A DNA stretch of 6,892 nt from Thiomicrorhabdus sp. (GTDB lineage Bacteria; Pseudomonadota; Gammaproteobacteria; Thiomicrospirales; Thiomicrospiraceae), in assembly GCA_021648185.1 (NCBI GenBank), contig JAKITH010000057.1:1-6892 (forward strand), written 5' to 3'. A program made the translations under genes and the position numbers. This document shows, in pieces, positions 1 through 6,754 of the stretch; positions within the stretch are counted from its first letter, which is position 1; each line of letters opens with the position of its first letter. The notes under the pieces are model-generated. The model ran no database searches, was not told the DNA's origin, and worked only from the letters and a program-made list of their open reading frames with translations.

Positions 1-455
1 AAATTTTGCTGAACAATGCCGAGTGATTGATTGACTTGAAACGCATTTCCCCCGCCGAAAGAACCCAGAATACACAAAATACAAAACAACACAGCCAATA
101 CTTTTCCTAGCTTGGCCCAGCCCATTTCAGCCAGTCCCTGGCTTAAATGTTCCATCGCGCCGCCCATGATGTGACCATCAGGACACACTCTTCGATACAT
201 TTGAGCCAAAGTACATTCGGTGAATTTAGCGCTCATCCCGACAAAACCGGCAACAATCATCCAGAGTGTCGCGCCTGGTCCACCGATGCTAATGGCAATC
301 GCAACACCAGCAATGTTGCCTAAACCTACGGTAGCAGAGAGAGTCGTTGTGAGCGCTTGAAAATGGCTGCTTTCACCAACATCACTTGGGTCGTCATAAC
401 GTCCACGAACGCATTGAATCGCGTGACTGAATGCCCTTACATTGATGAATCCCAT
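1..455 (-). pseudogene. 5'-truncated AGCS-family sodium:alanine/glycine symporter (also cut by window edge)
   Basis: This frame stays open from the left edge to 455 and reads as about 151 residues of an alanine/glycine:cation symporter (AGCS), an inner-membrane carrier that takes up small neutral amino acids with Na+. Recognisable blocks in order are [66 protein letters not shown], a PDG-MGGAM segment, and a hydrophobic stretch ending [13 protein letters not shown]. All are typical of the first third of this family. The homology stops at the methionine at 453-455. An in-frame TAA lies five codons upstream, so the usual N-terminal helices (normally ending near F-T-I-R-MGF) are missing. No ribosome binding site precedes the ATG. 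The 3' part lies outside the window. I infer a dead gene truncated by rearrangement. Family call confident; pseudogene call likely. Confidence 0.85.
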
Positions 456-579
456 GGGTTTTGGGGTTTACACTGAAAATCAATACCTACTGACAGACAC
501 GTCAGCACTGGGGTATAAACACCATAATGGTTTTATCATGACTTATAAATGAAGATCAGCTAAATGGTCGCTATAGCAA
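456..579. other. Junction DNA between two truncated symporter genes
   Basis: This stretch continues neither neighbour in any frame I can read. It holds a small dyad (CTGAC at 490-494, GTCAG at 501-505) and several GGGGT-containing motifs. It may be the scar of a lost mobile element, because it sits exactly where one transporter has lost its 5' end and the other its 3' end. On the minus strand, the part around 456-495 vaguely resembles insertion-sequence end sequences, but I cannot assign a family. Confidence 0.3.
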
Positions 580-960
580 CTATAATGGCGGAGATTGCGG
601 AAGTAATGTATCTGGGATAAATTGGATCATATCAACCCCCTGCCCTGGCTTAACAATAACTGCCGTAGTAATAGCAAGTACTGTCGCCAGTGTTGTGGTT
701 AATATAAAAAGCAGGAATGATTTAATGCCTATAAGCTTGAGAATATCAACATCCCCTATTCTACAAACACCACAAACAAGAGAGAAGGTTAACAGTGGAA
801 TAACGAGCATTTTTAACACATTAATAGAAATACTGCCGACGACATGGAATAAACCATTGACCAAATATTCCTGAATAAACGCAATGTTACTGCCGAACGC
901 GTTAATTAAACTGCCAACTATCAGGCCGCAACTCATCCATATCAAAATTTTGTTTGTCAT
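580..960 (-). pseudogene. 3'-truncated dicarboxylate/amino acid:cation symporter (SDF/DAACS family)
   Basis: The 126 residues match the N-terminal quarter of GltP/DctA-like symporters, which import dicarboxylates or amino acids with Na+ or H+ across the inner membrane. Visible parts are a first helix (about 5-22), then VNGLFHVVG, the characteristic ISINVLKMLVIPLLTFSLVCGV helix (about 45-66), GDVDILKLIGIK, and a third helix (about 79-104) ending VKPGQG. Family members have roughly 400-440 residues. Here the similarity fades after residue 110, and the frame ends with a probably non-native tail (FIPDTLLPQSPPL) at a TAG. The conserved C-terminal substrate-binding half is absent, so it cannot be a working transporter. 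The ATG at 958-960 gives a natural N-terminus, but the ribosome binding site is weak: AAGGA lies too far upstream. It shares strand and fate with the AGCS remnant, which suggests one deletion or insertion event trimmed both. Confidence 0.8.
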
Positions 961-1060
961 GCTTATTTGCTAGCGAATTATTCCTTAGATAATATTAAAG
1001 TTTGTTTATTATTTAACAGCATGGTGCGGAGGTTCAATAGGATAATGATAAATGCAAGAC

Positions 1061-1265
1061 TAGCCTGAATATTTCATACCCAAAAGGGCATCGAGGTAAA
1101 TAACACGACTTTCTGCTTGCCCCTTGATTTCACACGAATTTTTTTCAATCGACCGTACGCACGGGTACGGTGCTCAATCAGAAAAGTCCGTGTGAAATCA
1201 ATTGTCTTCGCAGAAATCTCGCGTATTTACCTCGGTGTCCTTTTGGGTATGAATTATCCGGGCTA
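1061..1265. mobile_element. MITE-like 205-bp inverted-repeat element
   Basis: The two halves are near reverse complements over the whole length. The outer arm TAGCCTGAATATTTCATACC (1061-1080) pairs with 1246-1265. The arms continue through CCAAAAGG.CA.CGAGGTAAATA and a TTTCTGC block. TTGATTTCACACG (1124-1136) pairs with 1189-1201. The centre is a dyad, CCGTAC (1153-1158) with GTACGG (1165-1170). The outermost bases on both sides are TA, as expected for a target duplication of an IS630/Tc1-mariner-type element, though TA is too short to prove it. No transposase fits inside. Transcribed from either strand it would fold into one long hairpin. I infer a non-autonomous element; a large REP-like palindrome is the alternative. 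Confidence 0.7.
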
Positions 1266-1533
1266 AAAATATTCAGTTTGTTTTTTAATATTTTTGGTTC
1301 ATTGAATAATCAAGTGAAATGGCTGCAGAAATTAATGGGTTTGAAATTTGAGGCGCCGCGGTCTAATGCTTGCAGAAAGCCTGTGATTAGCCTTCGCGTT
1401 GCTGGGCTAACTAAAATGCGTATGGCAGTGATTTTCAACTGGAGGAACATGGCGAAATATTCTGAAAAAATAATAGACAACTAATTCAGGGGCATTAAAC
1501 AAACTCGCCGTTCACAATGATTAAGGAAAAAGC
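1266..1533. other. Gene-poor stretch after the MITE; doubtful ORF 1170-1484
   Basis: A plus-strand frame of 104 codons runs from an ATG at 1170, inside the palindrome, to a stop at 1482-1484. It has no ribosome binding site, no recognisable domain and a start inside a repeat. The opposite strand is also largely open here (reading FAMFLQLKITAIRILVSPATRRLITGFLQ), which is typical of repeat DNA rather than a gene. It may be the body of a larger degenerate repeat attached to the palindrome. I do not call a gene. The last ~50 bases hold the leader and ribosome binding site of the 1534 gene. Confidence 0.3.
1521..1530 (+). promoter_or_regulatory. Ribosome binding site fixing the start at 1534
   Basis: TTAAGGAAAA just upstream of the ATG at 1534 contains AAGGA at a normal distance. 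The codons that follow encode a signal peptide. Together these fix the start codon of the secreted protein. Confidence 0.7.
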
Positions 1534-2700
1534 ATGAGATTAGCCATTGGAGTTATTTTAGCCACAGTATGCCTTCAATCCCTTGCGGTTGAAGGATATA
1601 AGGATATTTATCTAGATCGAGAAACCCCTGTGAATGTTCACAGTATTTATTGCGGGAAAAATTTGAAAAACCTAAGAATCTTAAAGGCCGCATATATTTA
1701 CACTAATACTGAAAACATTGAAAAAGGTACTTACTACTACACCAGCCAATATGGCAGATTTTCCTATACATTTAATGCTATACCAGGAAGGGATCCCACA
1801 CAGATATTAGCCCGTGGGTTACTTGCCAGCGGAAAAACTAAAAAGAGCGATATGGTTAAGGATGTATGTATTGTTGGAAAAATTCAAGGACTACCTAAAA
1901 AGTTATCTGATGGCATAGGTAAAAAAGTTCTTTCGGTGGAAGATCCTGAGTGGGATGCTATGATGGCCAAATATGGTTTCTTTGGTAAGCCTGCTTTTGG
2001 GAAAGGCGTTTATAAAGATTCAAGAACCGTGGCGAAGCATGGTGCTCACGACCAGAAAATATATGATGCTAATCAAGCGTATTTAAAAAAATCTGAAGCC
2101 CTATTTAGTAGCAAATTTAAAACCATCGCTTTAGACCTCCCTAAACAGTTAGAAGCTGCTGTTCAGTATGCTTATCAAGAGGATGGTTTTATTAAAAATA
2201 AAGTCTACCCCACCATTAATAAACCCACTGTTTGGACGAAAGTAAGCAAGGATCGCTACGAAACACAACAACGTCACTTAAGTCAAATGATCGATTTTGA
2301 CAAGGTCATTCAGTCAAACTTTGATTGGTTCTTCAAATTAACGACGAAAGGAAACAAATTAAAATCAGTCAAGCTATTAAACAACTCAAAACCAAAATGG
2401 AACGGTCAAATATTAGAACAAATCGCAACTATTCGTGGCACGTTTGAGGATGAACAGTCTTTAGAACTTGACTTCTTAATAAGCTCTGAAAAACTACTTA
2501 GAGAGATTTTTTATTCCTTGGAAGAGGTGAAGAAAGCAGCCGTTTTAGTGCGTAACAGTGCAATTATGGGGTCAAGAAAACCAATAGCACCTATTGTTAG
2601 TCCATCTGAATTAAGGGTGTACTCTAATGCGGAAAAAACCATTATTTTTTTCTCCCCATTCAGGGCTAAAAAGTTAAATGAGACTTACCGCCGCTTGTAA
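1534..2700 (+). CDS. Secreted protein of unknown function, Sec signal peptide, two cysteines
   Basis: I do not recognise this family. The 388-residue product begins with a classic Sec signal peptide: MR, then a hydrophobic core LAIGVILATVCL, then QSLA with likely cleavage after residue 18. The mature protein is rich in Lys, Tyr and Asn and has no further membrane segment. It holds exactly two cysteines (C40 and C112), which fits one disulfide in an oxidising periplasm or outside the cell. The N-terminal ~115 residues look like a compact beta-rich module (many alternating Tyr, Phe and Thr). Residues ~165-345 look mostly helical and charged. The start is supported by AAGGA. It is the only apparently intact plus-strand gene and stands alone. 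Its last ~12 codons overlap the end of the convergent secretion gene, so the tail FFSPFRAKKLNETYRRL may not be native. A secreted toxin, effector or adhesin is possible but unproven. Confidence 0.75.
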   Translation: MRLAIGVILATVCLQSLAVEGYKDIYLDRETPVNVHSIYCGKNLKNLRILKAAYIYTNTENIEKGTYYYTSQYGRFSYTFNAIPGRDPTQILARGLLASGKTKKSDMVKDVCIVGKIQGLPKKLSDGIGKKVLSVEDPEWDAMMAKYGFFGKPAFGKGVYKDSRTVAKHGAHDQKIYDANQAYLKKSEALFSSKFKTIALDLPKQLEAAVQYAYQEDGFIKNKVYPTINKPTVWTKVSKDRYETQQRHLSQMIDFDKVIQSNFDWFFKLTTKGNKLKSVKLLNNSKPKWNGQILEQIATIRGTFEDEQSLELDFLISSEKLLREIFYSLEEVKKAAVLVRNSAIMGSRKPIAPIVSPSELRVYSNAEKTIIFFSPFRAKKLNETYRRL

Positions 2701-3223
2701 ATTTAATATTTCCCAGCCTAAATCTATACCTTTTGGGAATCTTGAATTCAGGGGAGGCGATTTCTTGTTTTATGTATTGCTGTTGATTATAACAACCCAT
2801 TTCACGAAGCTTAGAAAGAAATTTTTTCTCTTCGATCTGAGATTTTATGATAGCAAGGGTTTTTTCTATTTCTGCAACCGCCAACGCTTGAACTTTTTCG
2901 CCACCACTCAAATGACGTTCGGTTGAGATAAAGTATATGACATCACCTTCTGTCACTTCGTCACCTTCATTAATTGCCCGAGACAATACAATTCCGCGTT
3001 GCGGGGCATAAACTTTGACTAAACCGGATTGAGGATTTACAACACCTTGAACGGTTTCTTTGCTAGCGTATTTTCCAAAAAACAAGAAGAGGATTAAGGA
3101 AATGGAAAATATGACAAAAATAGTTGTATAGACGGAAAATGATACGGGTCGTATGAGAACTACGTCACCAAAAAAATTTTCGTCACGTTTTTTATCACTG
3201 ACTTCGGATCGGAATAGGGGCAT
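2666..3223 (-). pseudogene. C-terminally truncated CvaA/HlyD-type membrane fusion protein
   Basis: Membrane fusion (periplasmic adaptor) proteins link an inner-membrane ABC transporter to an outer-membrane channel in type I export. The start MPLFRSEV is the signature opening of the colicin V/microcin-type subfamily. A cytoplasmic tail is followed by one membrane helix (about 30-50), a biotinyl-lipoyl-like half domain (GLVKVYAPQRGIVLSRAINEGDEVTEGDVIYFIS, about 67-100), the TERHLSGGE turn, and the beginning of the periplasmic coiled coil (about 110-140). Family members have about 400 residues; this one stops at 185. The returning coiled coil, second lipoyl half and beta-barrel are missing. Similarity fades near residue 157, and the tail KIPKRYRFRLGNIKFTSGGK is unlike the family. 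It therefore cannot bridge to an outer-membrane channel. No ABC transporter gene is in the window. The ribosome binding site is weak. Confidence 0.8.
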
Positions 3224-3328
3224 TTTATTTCTACTGTAAAAGAGTTAATTTGTTTTCTTAGAGGCTCTTGCCATGCGTGCAACTTAATGCTCTGGTATCT
3301 CTATGTAATAATTACTTATGTTATAGCG

Positions 3329-3397
3329 TTAGCGCAGGTTTGACTCGAACAAATATCCGTTAATTAAGGTTGTTGTTTTATCATATTTCGATTCCAT
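3329..3397 (-). CDS. Possible 22-residue peptide upstream of the CvaA-like gene
   Basis: A short frame encodes a 22-residue peptide (MESKYDKTTTLINGYLFESNLR) and has a clear ribosome binding site: CAGGAAAAA just before the ATG. It lies between the small membrane protein and the membrane fusion protein, on the same strand, where bacteriocin or signalling-peptide genes often sit in export loci. It lacks a double-glycine leader and cysteines and matches nothing I know. It could be a peptide precursor remnant, a leader peptide, or chance. The case rests on the ribosome binding site and position only. Confidence 0.3.
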   Translation of the reverse strand: MESKYDKTTTLINGYLFESNLR

Positions 3398-3460
3398 ATT
3401 TTTTCCTGGTAATACGCATCACGACGGTATATTCAATGTGTGGAAATCAAAAATAAATCA

Positions 3461-3766
3461 TTAAACCCATCGTAGTATGAGAGCAGCTGCGCAAGATATA
3501 AATATAATTTGAGCCAATAAAATTTGACAATAAAACGACCATCCAATACAGCCTTCATTGCACATTTTCGATGTATGTAGATATTTACAAAATCGGATAT
3601 AAAAATACACAGGAATACCTATTGCGAGGAAAAATAATGACCAGTGATAAGACGACAATATTAGGGCAATAAACACACCACCTATTTCAGATGGCAAACC
3701 AAGAAAATATAATTTTTTTAAAGAAAACTCATTTTTTGTTAATCTTTTAAGATCGTGAAAATGCAT
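3461..3766 (-). CDS. Small integral membrane protein, unknown
   Basis: I do not recognise this 101-residue protein. The N-terminal ~20 residues are basic and cytosolic in character. A long hydrophobic stretch (about 22-58) could be one or two helices (GLPSEIGGVFIALILSSYHWSLFFLAIGIPVYFYI). A second membrane segment (about 77-99) ends the protein. It has five cysteines (60, 69, 73, 80, 92), two of them in CNEGC between the membrane segments. AAAGGTAG lies about 11 bases before the ATG and could serve as a ribosome binding site. It precedes the short ORF and the CvaA-like gene on the same strand, which would fit a small immunity or accessory membrane protein of a microcin-type locus. That role is inference from position and topology alone. 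Confidence 0.5.
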   Translation of the reverse strand: MHFHDLKRLTKNEFSLKKLYFLGLPSEIGGVFIALILSSYHWSLFFLAIGIPVYFYIRFCKYLHTSKMCNEGCIGWSFYCQILLAQIIFISCAAALILRWV

Positions 3767-3811
3767 GAAAACATCTACCTTTTAAATTAACTGGTCTATT
3801 CTCAATGTTTT

Positions 3812-3960
3812 TTAACGAGGCAGGGCCTTTGACTTTTTTCCAATCGATGTTTCCATATAAAAAATGGTCGGTATTTTCTCCATAGCCGTTTTATACGCAT
3901 CGAATGGCTAAACTTGAGTGCATGATTTTCATTAAATTTTCAATGGGCTCGATATCCTTT
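3812..3960 (-). pseudogene. Decayed reading frame remnant, unidentified
   Basis: On the minus strand the DNA next to the second palindrome reads like coding sequence broken by a frameshift. One frame gives SFPTSKDIEPIENLMKIMHSS and then runs into a stop. A neighbouring frame gives PFDAYKTAMEKIPTIFYMETSIGKKSKALPR and ends at the TAA at 3812-3814. No intact start or ribosome binding site is seen. I cannot assign a family. It may equally be chance open sequence in AT-rich DNA. Confidence 0.2.
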
Positions 3961-3962
3961 GA

Positions 3963-4140
3963 GGTCGGAAAACTATGCGCTGTGTGTGATAATATTTTCT
4001 AGTTCTAATGCCGAGCATATTTCACTCTGTGGTTTACGCTTGCTCTGGTTCTCATATCCCAAGGGCACTTCCTTCGGGTGCGCAGGAGCATGGGAACGAG
4101 AAATGTCTCATCACACACCCTCCCTATTTTTTGATAGACC
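3963..4140. repeat. Imperfect ~178-bp inverted repeat with GTGTGTGAT arms
   Basis: GGTC (3963-3966) pairs with GACC (4137-4140). GTGTGTGAT (3982-3990) pairs perfectly with ATCACACAC (4110-4118). TTTCTAGTTCTAATGC (3996-4011) pairs with 4088-4103 at 13 of 16 positions. The spacer holds a small GGGCAC/GTGC hairpin and a GCAGGAGCATGGGAACGAG block, which resembles a dispersed intergenic repeat I recall from several gammaproteobacteria (from memory, not verified). A 61-codon plus-strand frame at 3959-4144 lies almost wholly inside it and is discounted. Likely a MITE or REP-type element, more degenerate than the one at 1061. Confidence 0.55.
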
Positions 4141-4303
4141 GTAAAAACCCATCAATATTGCTTTACGCATTTTAGGCGGTGAGTATCTGCAATCTTCTTA
4201 ATACCCAACCCAAGGTAGGAACTTAGTACACCATGAAGCGTGGCAAGCCTCAATACCCCTAAAGGGGGATTTTTAACTTACAAACAAATTAAATTCATTC
4301 TGA
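4141..4303. other. Intergenic DNA between palindrome and insertion sequence
   Basis: I see no gene here. One minus-strand frame is open for a while (LATLHGVLSSYLGLGIKKIADTHRLKCVKQY) but ends in a stop and has no start or ribosome binding site. The only structured element is the terminator-like hairpin at 4253-4276. Confidence 0.3.
4253..4276 (+). terminator. Weak Rho-independent terminator-like hairpin
   Basis: CCCC (4256-4259), loop TAAA, GGGG (4264-4267), flanked by AAT/ATT that can extend the stem past an A/G mismatch. ATTTTTAA follows on the plus strand. The stem is short and no plus-strand gene lies just upstream, so function is uncertain. Confidence 0.3.
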
Positions 4304-4316
4304 GTCAGAACTCCAA
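4304..4316 (+). repeat. Left terminal inverted repeat of the insertion sequence
   Basis: GTCAGAACTCCAA is identical to the reverse complement of 6755-6767. Pairing with the other end breaks down on both sides of these 13 bases, which defines the likely tip of the element 45 bp beyond the transposase stop. Confidence 0.8.
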
Positions 4317-4348
4317 ACACACCGAATGTCGAAATCTTAATTTTCAAC

Positions 4349-6627
4349 TCAACTCTCAGCTTGCCAAATCACCAGTTTTCGGCCATCAGGAAGCTGTAAC
4401 TGATTGCCTTCTTTGAGTTTTTCCAATACGGCATCAAGCGTTTTCGCCTGAACCCGACTATCCAACCTTTCCAGCTCAACTTCCAGTGTTTGGTCTCGCT
4501 GTCGAATGCGGCCTGGCTGGATCAATACCTGACGTATCAGACTCAAGGTTTCATCTGCTTTCGGATGGTATTGGCAAAATATCTGCTGCAACCATTTTTC
4601 ACAATTGTAGTTCATCGTTTTGATCAGGTTGATGAACAACCGTCGCTTTTGACTACTGATGACGGCCTCGTCTTTCAGGTTGCTTTCTGTTTTACTCGGG
4701 ATATCTTTGCGCGCTAACTCAAGTAAACCCAGTTCCGATTCCGCCGTTTTTATTGCCCATTTTAAGGTGTTTTCTTTTTCTTCAAATGAAGCAATGGTGA
4801 CGCCGTCTTTATCCTTTACGTCATTCAGCTTGTTGGCATATTGTTGCTTCAAGTCTTTTATCTCTGCTTTCTTTTCTGCAATGGATTTGTTGATGACTTT
4901 TCGTGCCGGGTTCGCCCGCGTCATGATTTTATCCGGTGCCTCTTCCGTCGCGTAGGTGGTTAACAGGTCAATGTTAAAATGCTCTCCCATGTATTTAAAC
5001 CCATTTTCTTCTACCCAGCGTTTTTGTAATCGAGCGACAAGCTCAGCAGCGCTCAGTACCTGATCGGTGCTGATGACGGGAATTTGTTTTCCTTGTTTGC
5101 CGATAAAAAAGATGACTCTTAATTTTCCATAGGCTTTCGTTTGACGTTCTGATTCATAAAGACGATTTTTGATCACGGCCCCGTTAACCGTTATTTCGCT
5201 TGTTTCAAATAATGCGACGTCTATTTCTGCTGTTTTTTTCGGTGCTTTAGGTAGGTCGTAAAACACATACCCGATTTTGTTATTTGCTTGAAGCAATCAG
5301 CTGAGTACCCGCCTCGATCAAACATTAAGTTTTTCCCTTTGACCTCACCATAGGCTGTTTTCATTTCGTTAATTAAGGTGACGATATCATTGCTGAGGGT
5401 CGTGTTGGTCGGGGATTCGAATGAGAGTATGTTGTGTCCTAAGCTGTTGTGTAAATAAACGCTGTTCCTCCCACGCTGGGCTTGTTTCCGTCTGGCGTCA
5501 TAGCCTTTGGGTATGGCGTATTTTCCATAGTAACAGCTGAAATGCCCGTCTGTGTAGTAGATATCGTCACCTAGCTCGGTGTATTGGCTCAGGCTTTGAT
5601 AGTGCTCGGTGACGGCATTATCGAAGTTCTCGTGTTCTGTGATGGCGTCAATGGCGTAACGCAGGCTCTGTAACCGGCAGAAGGACCCGAGAACCAAGGG
5701 GGCGAAATGGGCGGCAAGCAGGTGTTTGGTTTTTTCAATGCTTTTTAATCGCAACGCGTGTAGGAAAAACAAGGTTAACATGACACGCTCGACGGTTTTA
5801 CTGCCGGTTGTGCTCACGTCTTTTATATTTGCCATGAAGGGGGCCAAGAACTGACTAGCGTTTAGCATGGCATAGAGAATAAAACTGCCTGCGATGTTGT
5901 TGGCTTGCCATGGCGTTTCTGTGTCTTGTGATGTTTCGTTTTTGAGACTTTCGCTTGGCGCTTCATTCATCAGTTTGTTTTCAGCTAGCGAGGTGTCGGC
6001 GGTGTCGTTTATCTCATTGCTGTCTTGGAACTGGGGTTTTTTGTGCTTGTCCTTTTGTGTGATGTCTTCTTTAAGACACTTAAGTTGCTCTGGTATTTGT
6101 GTCGTGTCTTTTTCGGTGTCTTTTTCTGCCTGGCTTTCACGCCACCAGCAGCTAATGCGTTGCGGGCTAAGTTGGACGCCGTATTTTTGTTTTATCGTTT
6201 TGGCGATGGCAACGTAGGTGGGCTTTTCCTCAGGGGAGACGTTCAGTTGTTTTTCAATCGCATCGGCAATTTTCCCTTTGATTTTTTGGTTGTTGCCAAT
6301 ACGAATGGCGATACGATTCTGGATGCCGGCACTGCCAGTTTGCCGGTATTTTCTGACGAGTGTACTGATATGTTGAACCGTGAGTTGAAAGACGTCAGAG
6401 AGGCATTTTTGCGATACGTGATGACTGATAAATAGTTGGACGACGATCATGTTACGTGCGTAGTTATCGCGTTTCTCATATTGAGCAACAAGTTGATTAC
6501 GATGGTAGACGTAGCAAGTTTGGTCGACGCTTTGGACGATGCGGACTTCGGGTGGATTGATGATTACGTTGATCACTTCGCTATTTTGCGATTGATCGAA
6601 CGTAAAATTGCTGACTATTTGTTCCAT
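4349..6627 (-). CDS. DDE transposase, full length only after a -1 frameshift at an A7 tract
   Basis: This enzyme would cut and join the ends of the surrounding element. The zero frame runs from 6627 to a TAG at 5221-5223. The -1 frame continues from 5233 to 4349. Joined at the A7 tract (5233-5239), the product has about 759 residues. Numbered from the ATG at 6627: helix-turn-helix region (~57-110), a second HTH-like segment (YGVQLSPQRISCWW), an acidic/lysine-rich linker (~165-235), then the catalytic core with D360 (YYTDGH), D437 (MFDRGGYS) and, after the shift, a glutamate near 541 (RWVEENGFKYM). A charged coiled coil follows. The start at 6627 is chosen because CCGGAG lies just upstream; the earlier in-frame ATG at 6687 overlaps the promoter and lacks a ribosome binding site. 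The shift may be programmed or a simple mutation. Without it the product lacks the catalytic glutamate. Confidence 0.8.
5233..5239 (-). promoter_or_regulatory. Candidate -1 ribosomal frameshift site A_AAA_AAA
   Basis: The zero frame reads CGA AAA AAA CAG, so the seven A's sit in the exact X_XXY_YYZ register for tandem -1 slippage. After slipping, ACA GCA GAA ATA continues into the frame encoding the rest of the transposase. The zero-frame stop TAG follows within 10 bases. I see no strong stem-loop immediately downstream, so stimulation is uncertain; a plain indel in the A run gives the same picture. Confidence 0.5.
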
Positions 6628-6635
6628 TTTTCGAC

Positions 6636-6641
6636 TCCGGA
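6636..6641 (-). promoter_or_regulatory. Ribosome binding site deciding the transposase start
   Basis: CCGGAG on the minus strand, about eight bases before the ATG at 6625-6627, is a good Shine-Dalgarno match. The alternative ATG at 6687 has none. Confidence 0.55.
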
Positions 6642-6687
6642 AAAGGCGTAAAACTCGAATGAAATTAGAAATTTCGCCTGGAGCCAT

Positions 6688-6715
6688 AGTATATCAAAAT
6701 ATAGATTATTTTCAA
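6688..6715 (-). promoter_or_regulatory. Sigma-70-like promoter of the transposase gene
   Basis: On the minus strand, TTGAAA (6710-6715) and TATACT (6688-6693) are separated by 16 bases, close to consensus at both boxes. Transcription would begin around 6680, leaving a leader of about 50 bases before the chosen ATG at 6627. It also explains why the upstream ATG at 6687 is not the start. Confidence 0.6.
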
Positions 6716-6754
6716 TGACTTAATCTTTTATAGGGGTGATCATTTTCGAATAAA

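Noticed and set aside
2678..2926. Plus-strand 82-codon frame
   Set aside because: It lies antisense to the CvaA-like adaptor and starts inside the 388-residue gene; no independent support.
3959..4144. Plus-strand 61-codon frame
   Set aside because: It is contained almost wholly in the second palindromic repeat, a common source of spurious small frames.
4490..4955. Plus-strand open frames opposite the transposase C-terminal half
   Set aside because: They lie antisense to a frame with clear DDE and coiled-coil features and show no domain or ribosome binding site.
4349..5296. Second transposase frame as an independent gene starting at 5296
   Set aside because: Its first 20 codons overlap the better-matching zero frame (DRGGYSADCF), and the only residues that continue the family pattern begin after the A7 tract; it is the -1 half of one gene.
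5894..6651. Several plus-strand open frames opposite the transposase N-terminal half
   Set aside because: They are antisense shadows of the helix-turn-helix and linker region, with low-complexity Phe/Leu/Ser composition and no start signals.
6628..6687. Upstream transposase start at the ATG at 6687
   Set aside because: It abuts the -10 box of the promoter, would precede the expected transcription start, and has no ribosome binding site; the ATG at 6627 has CCGGAG.
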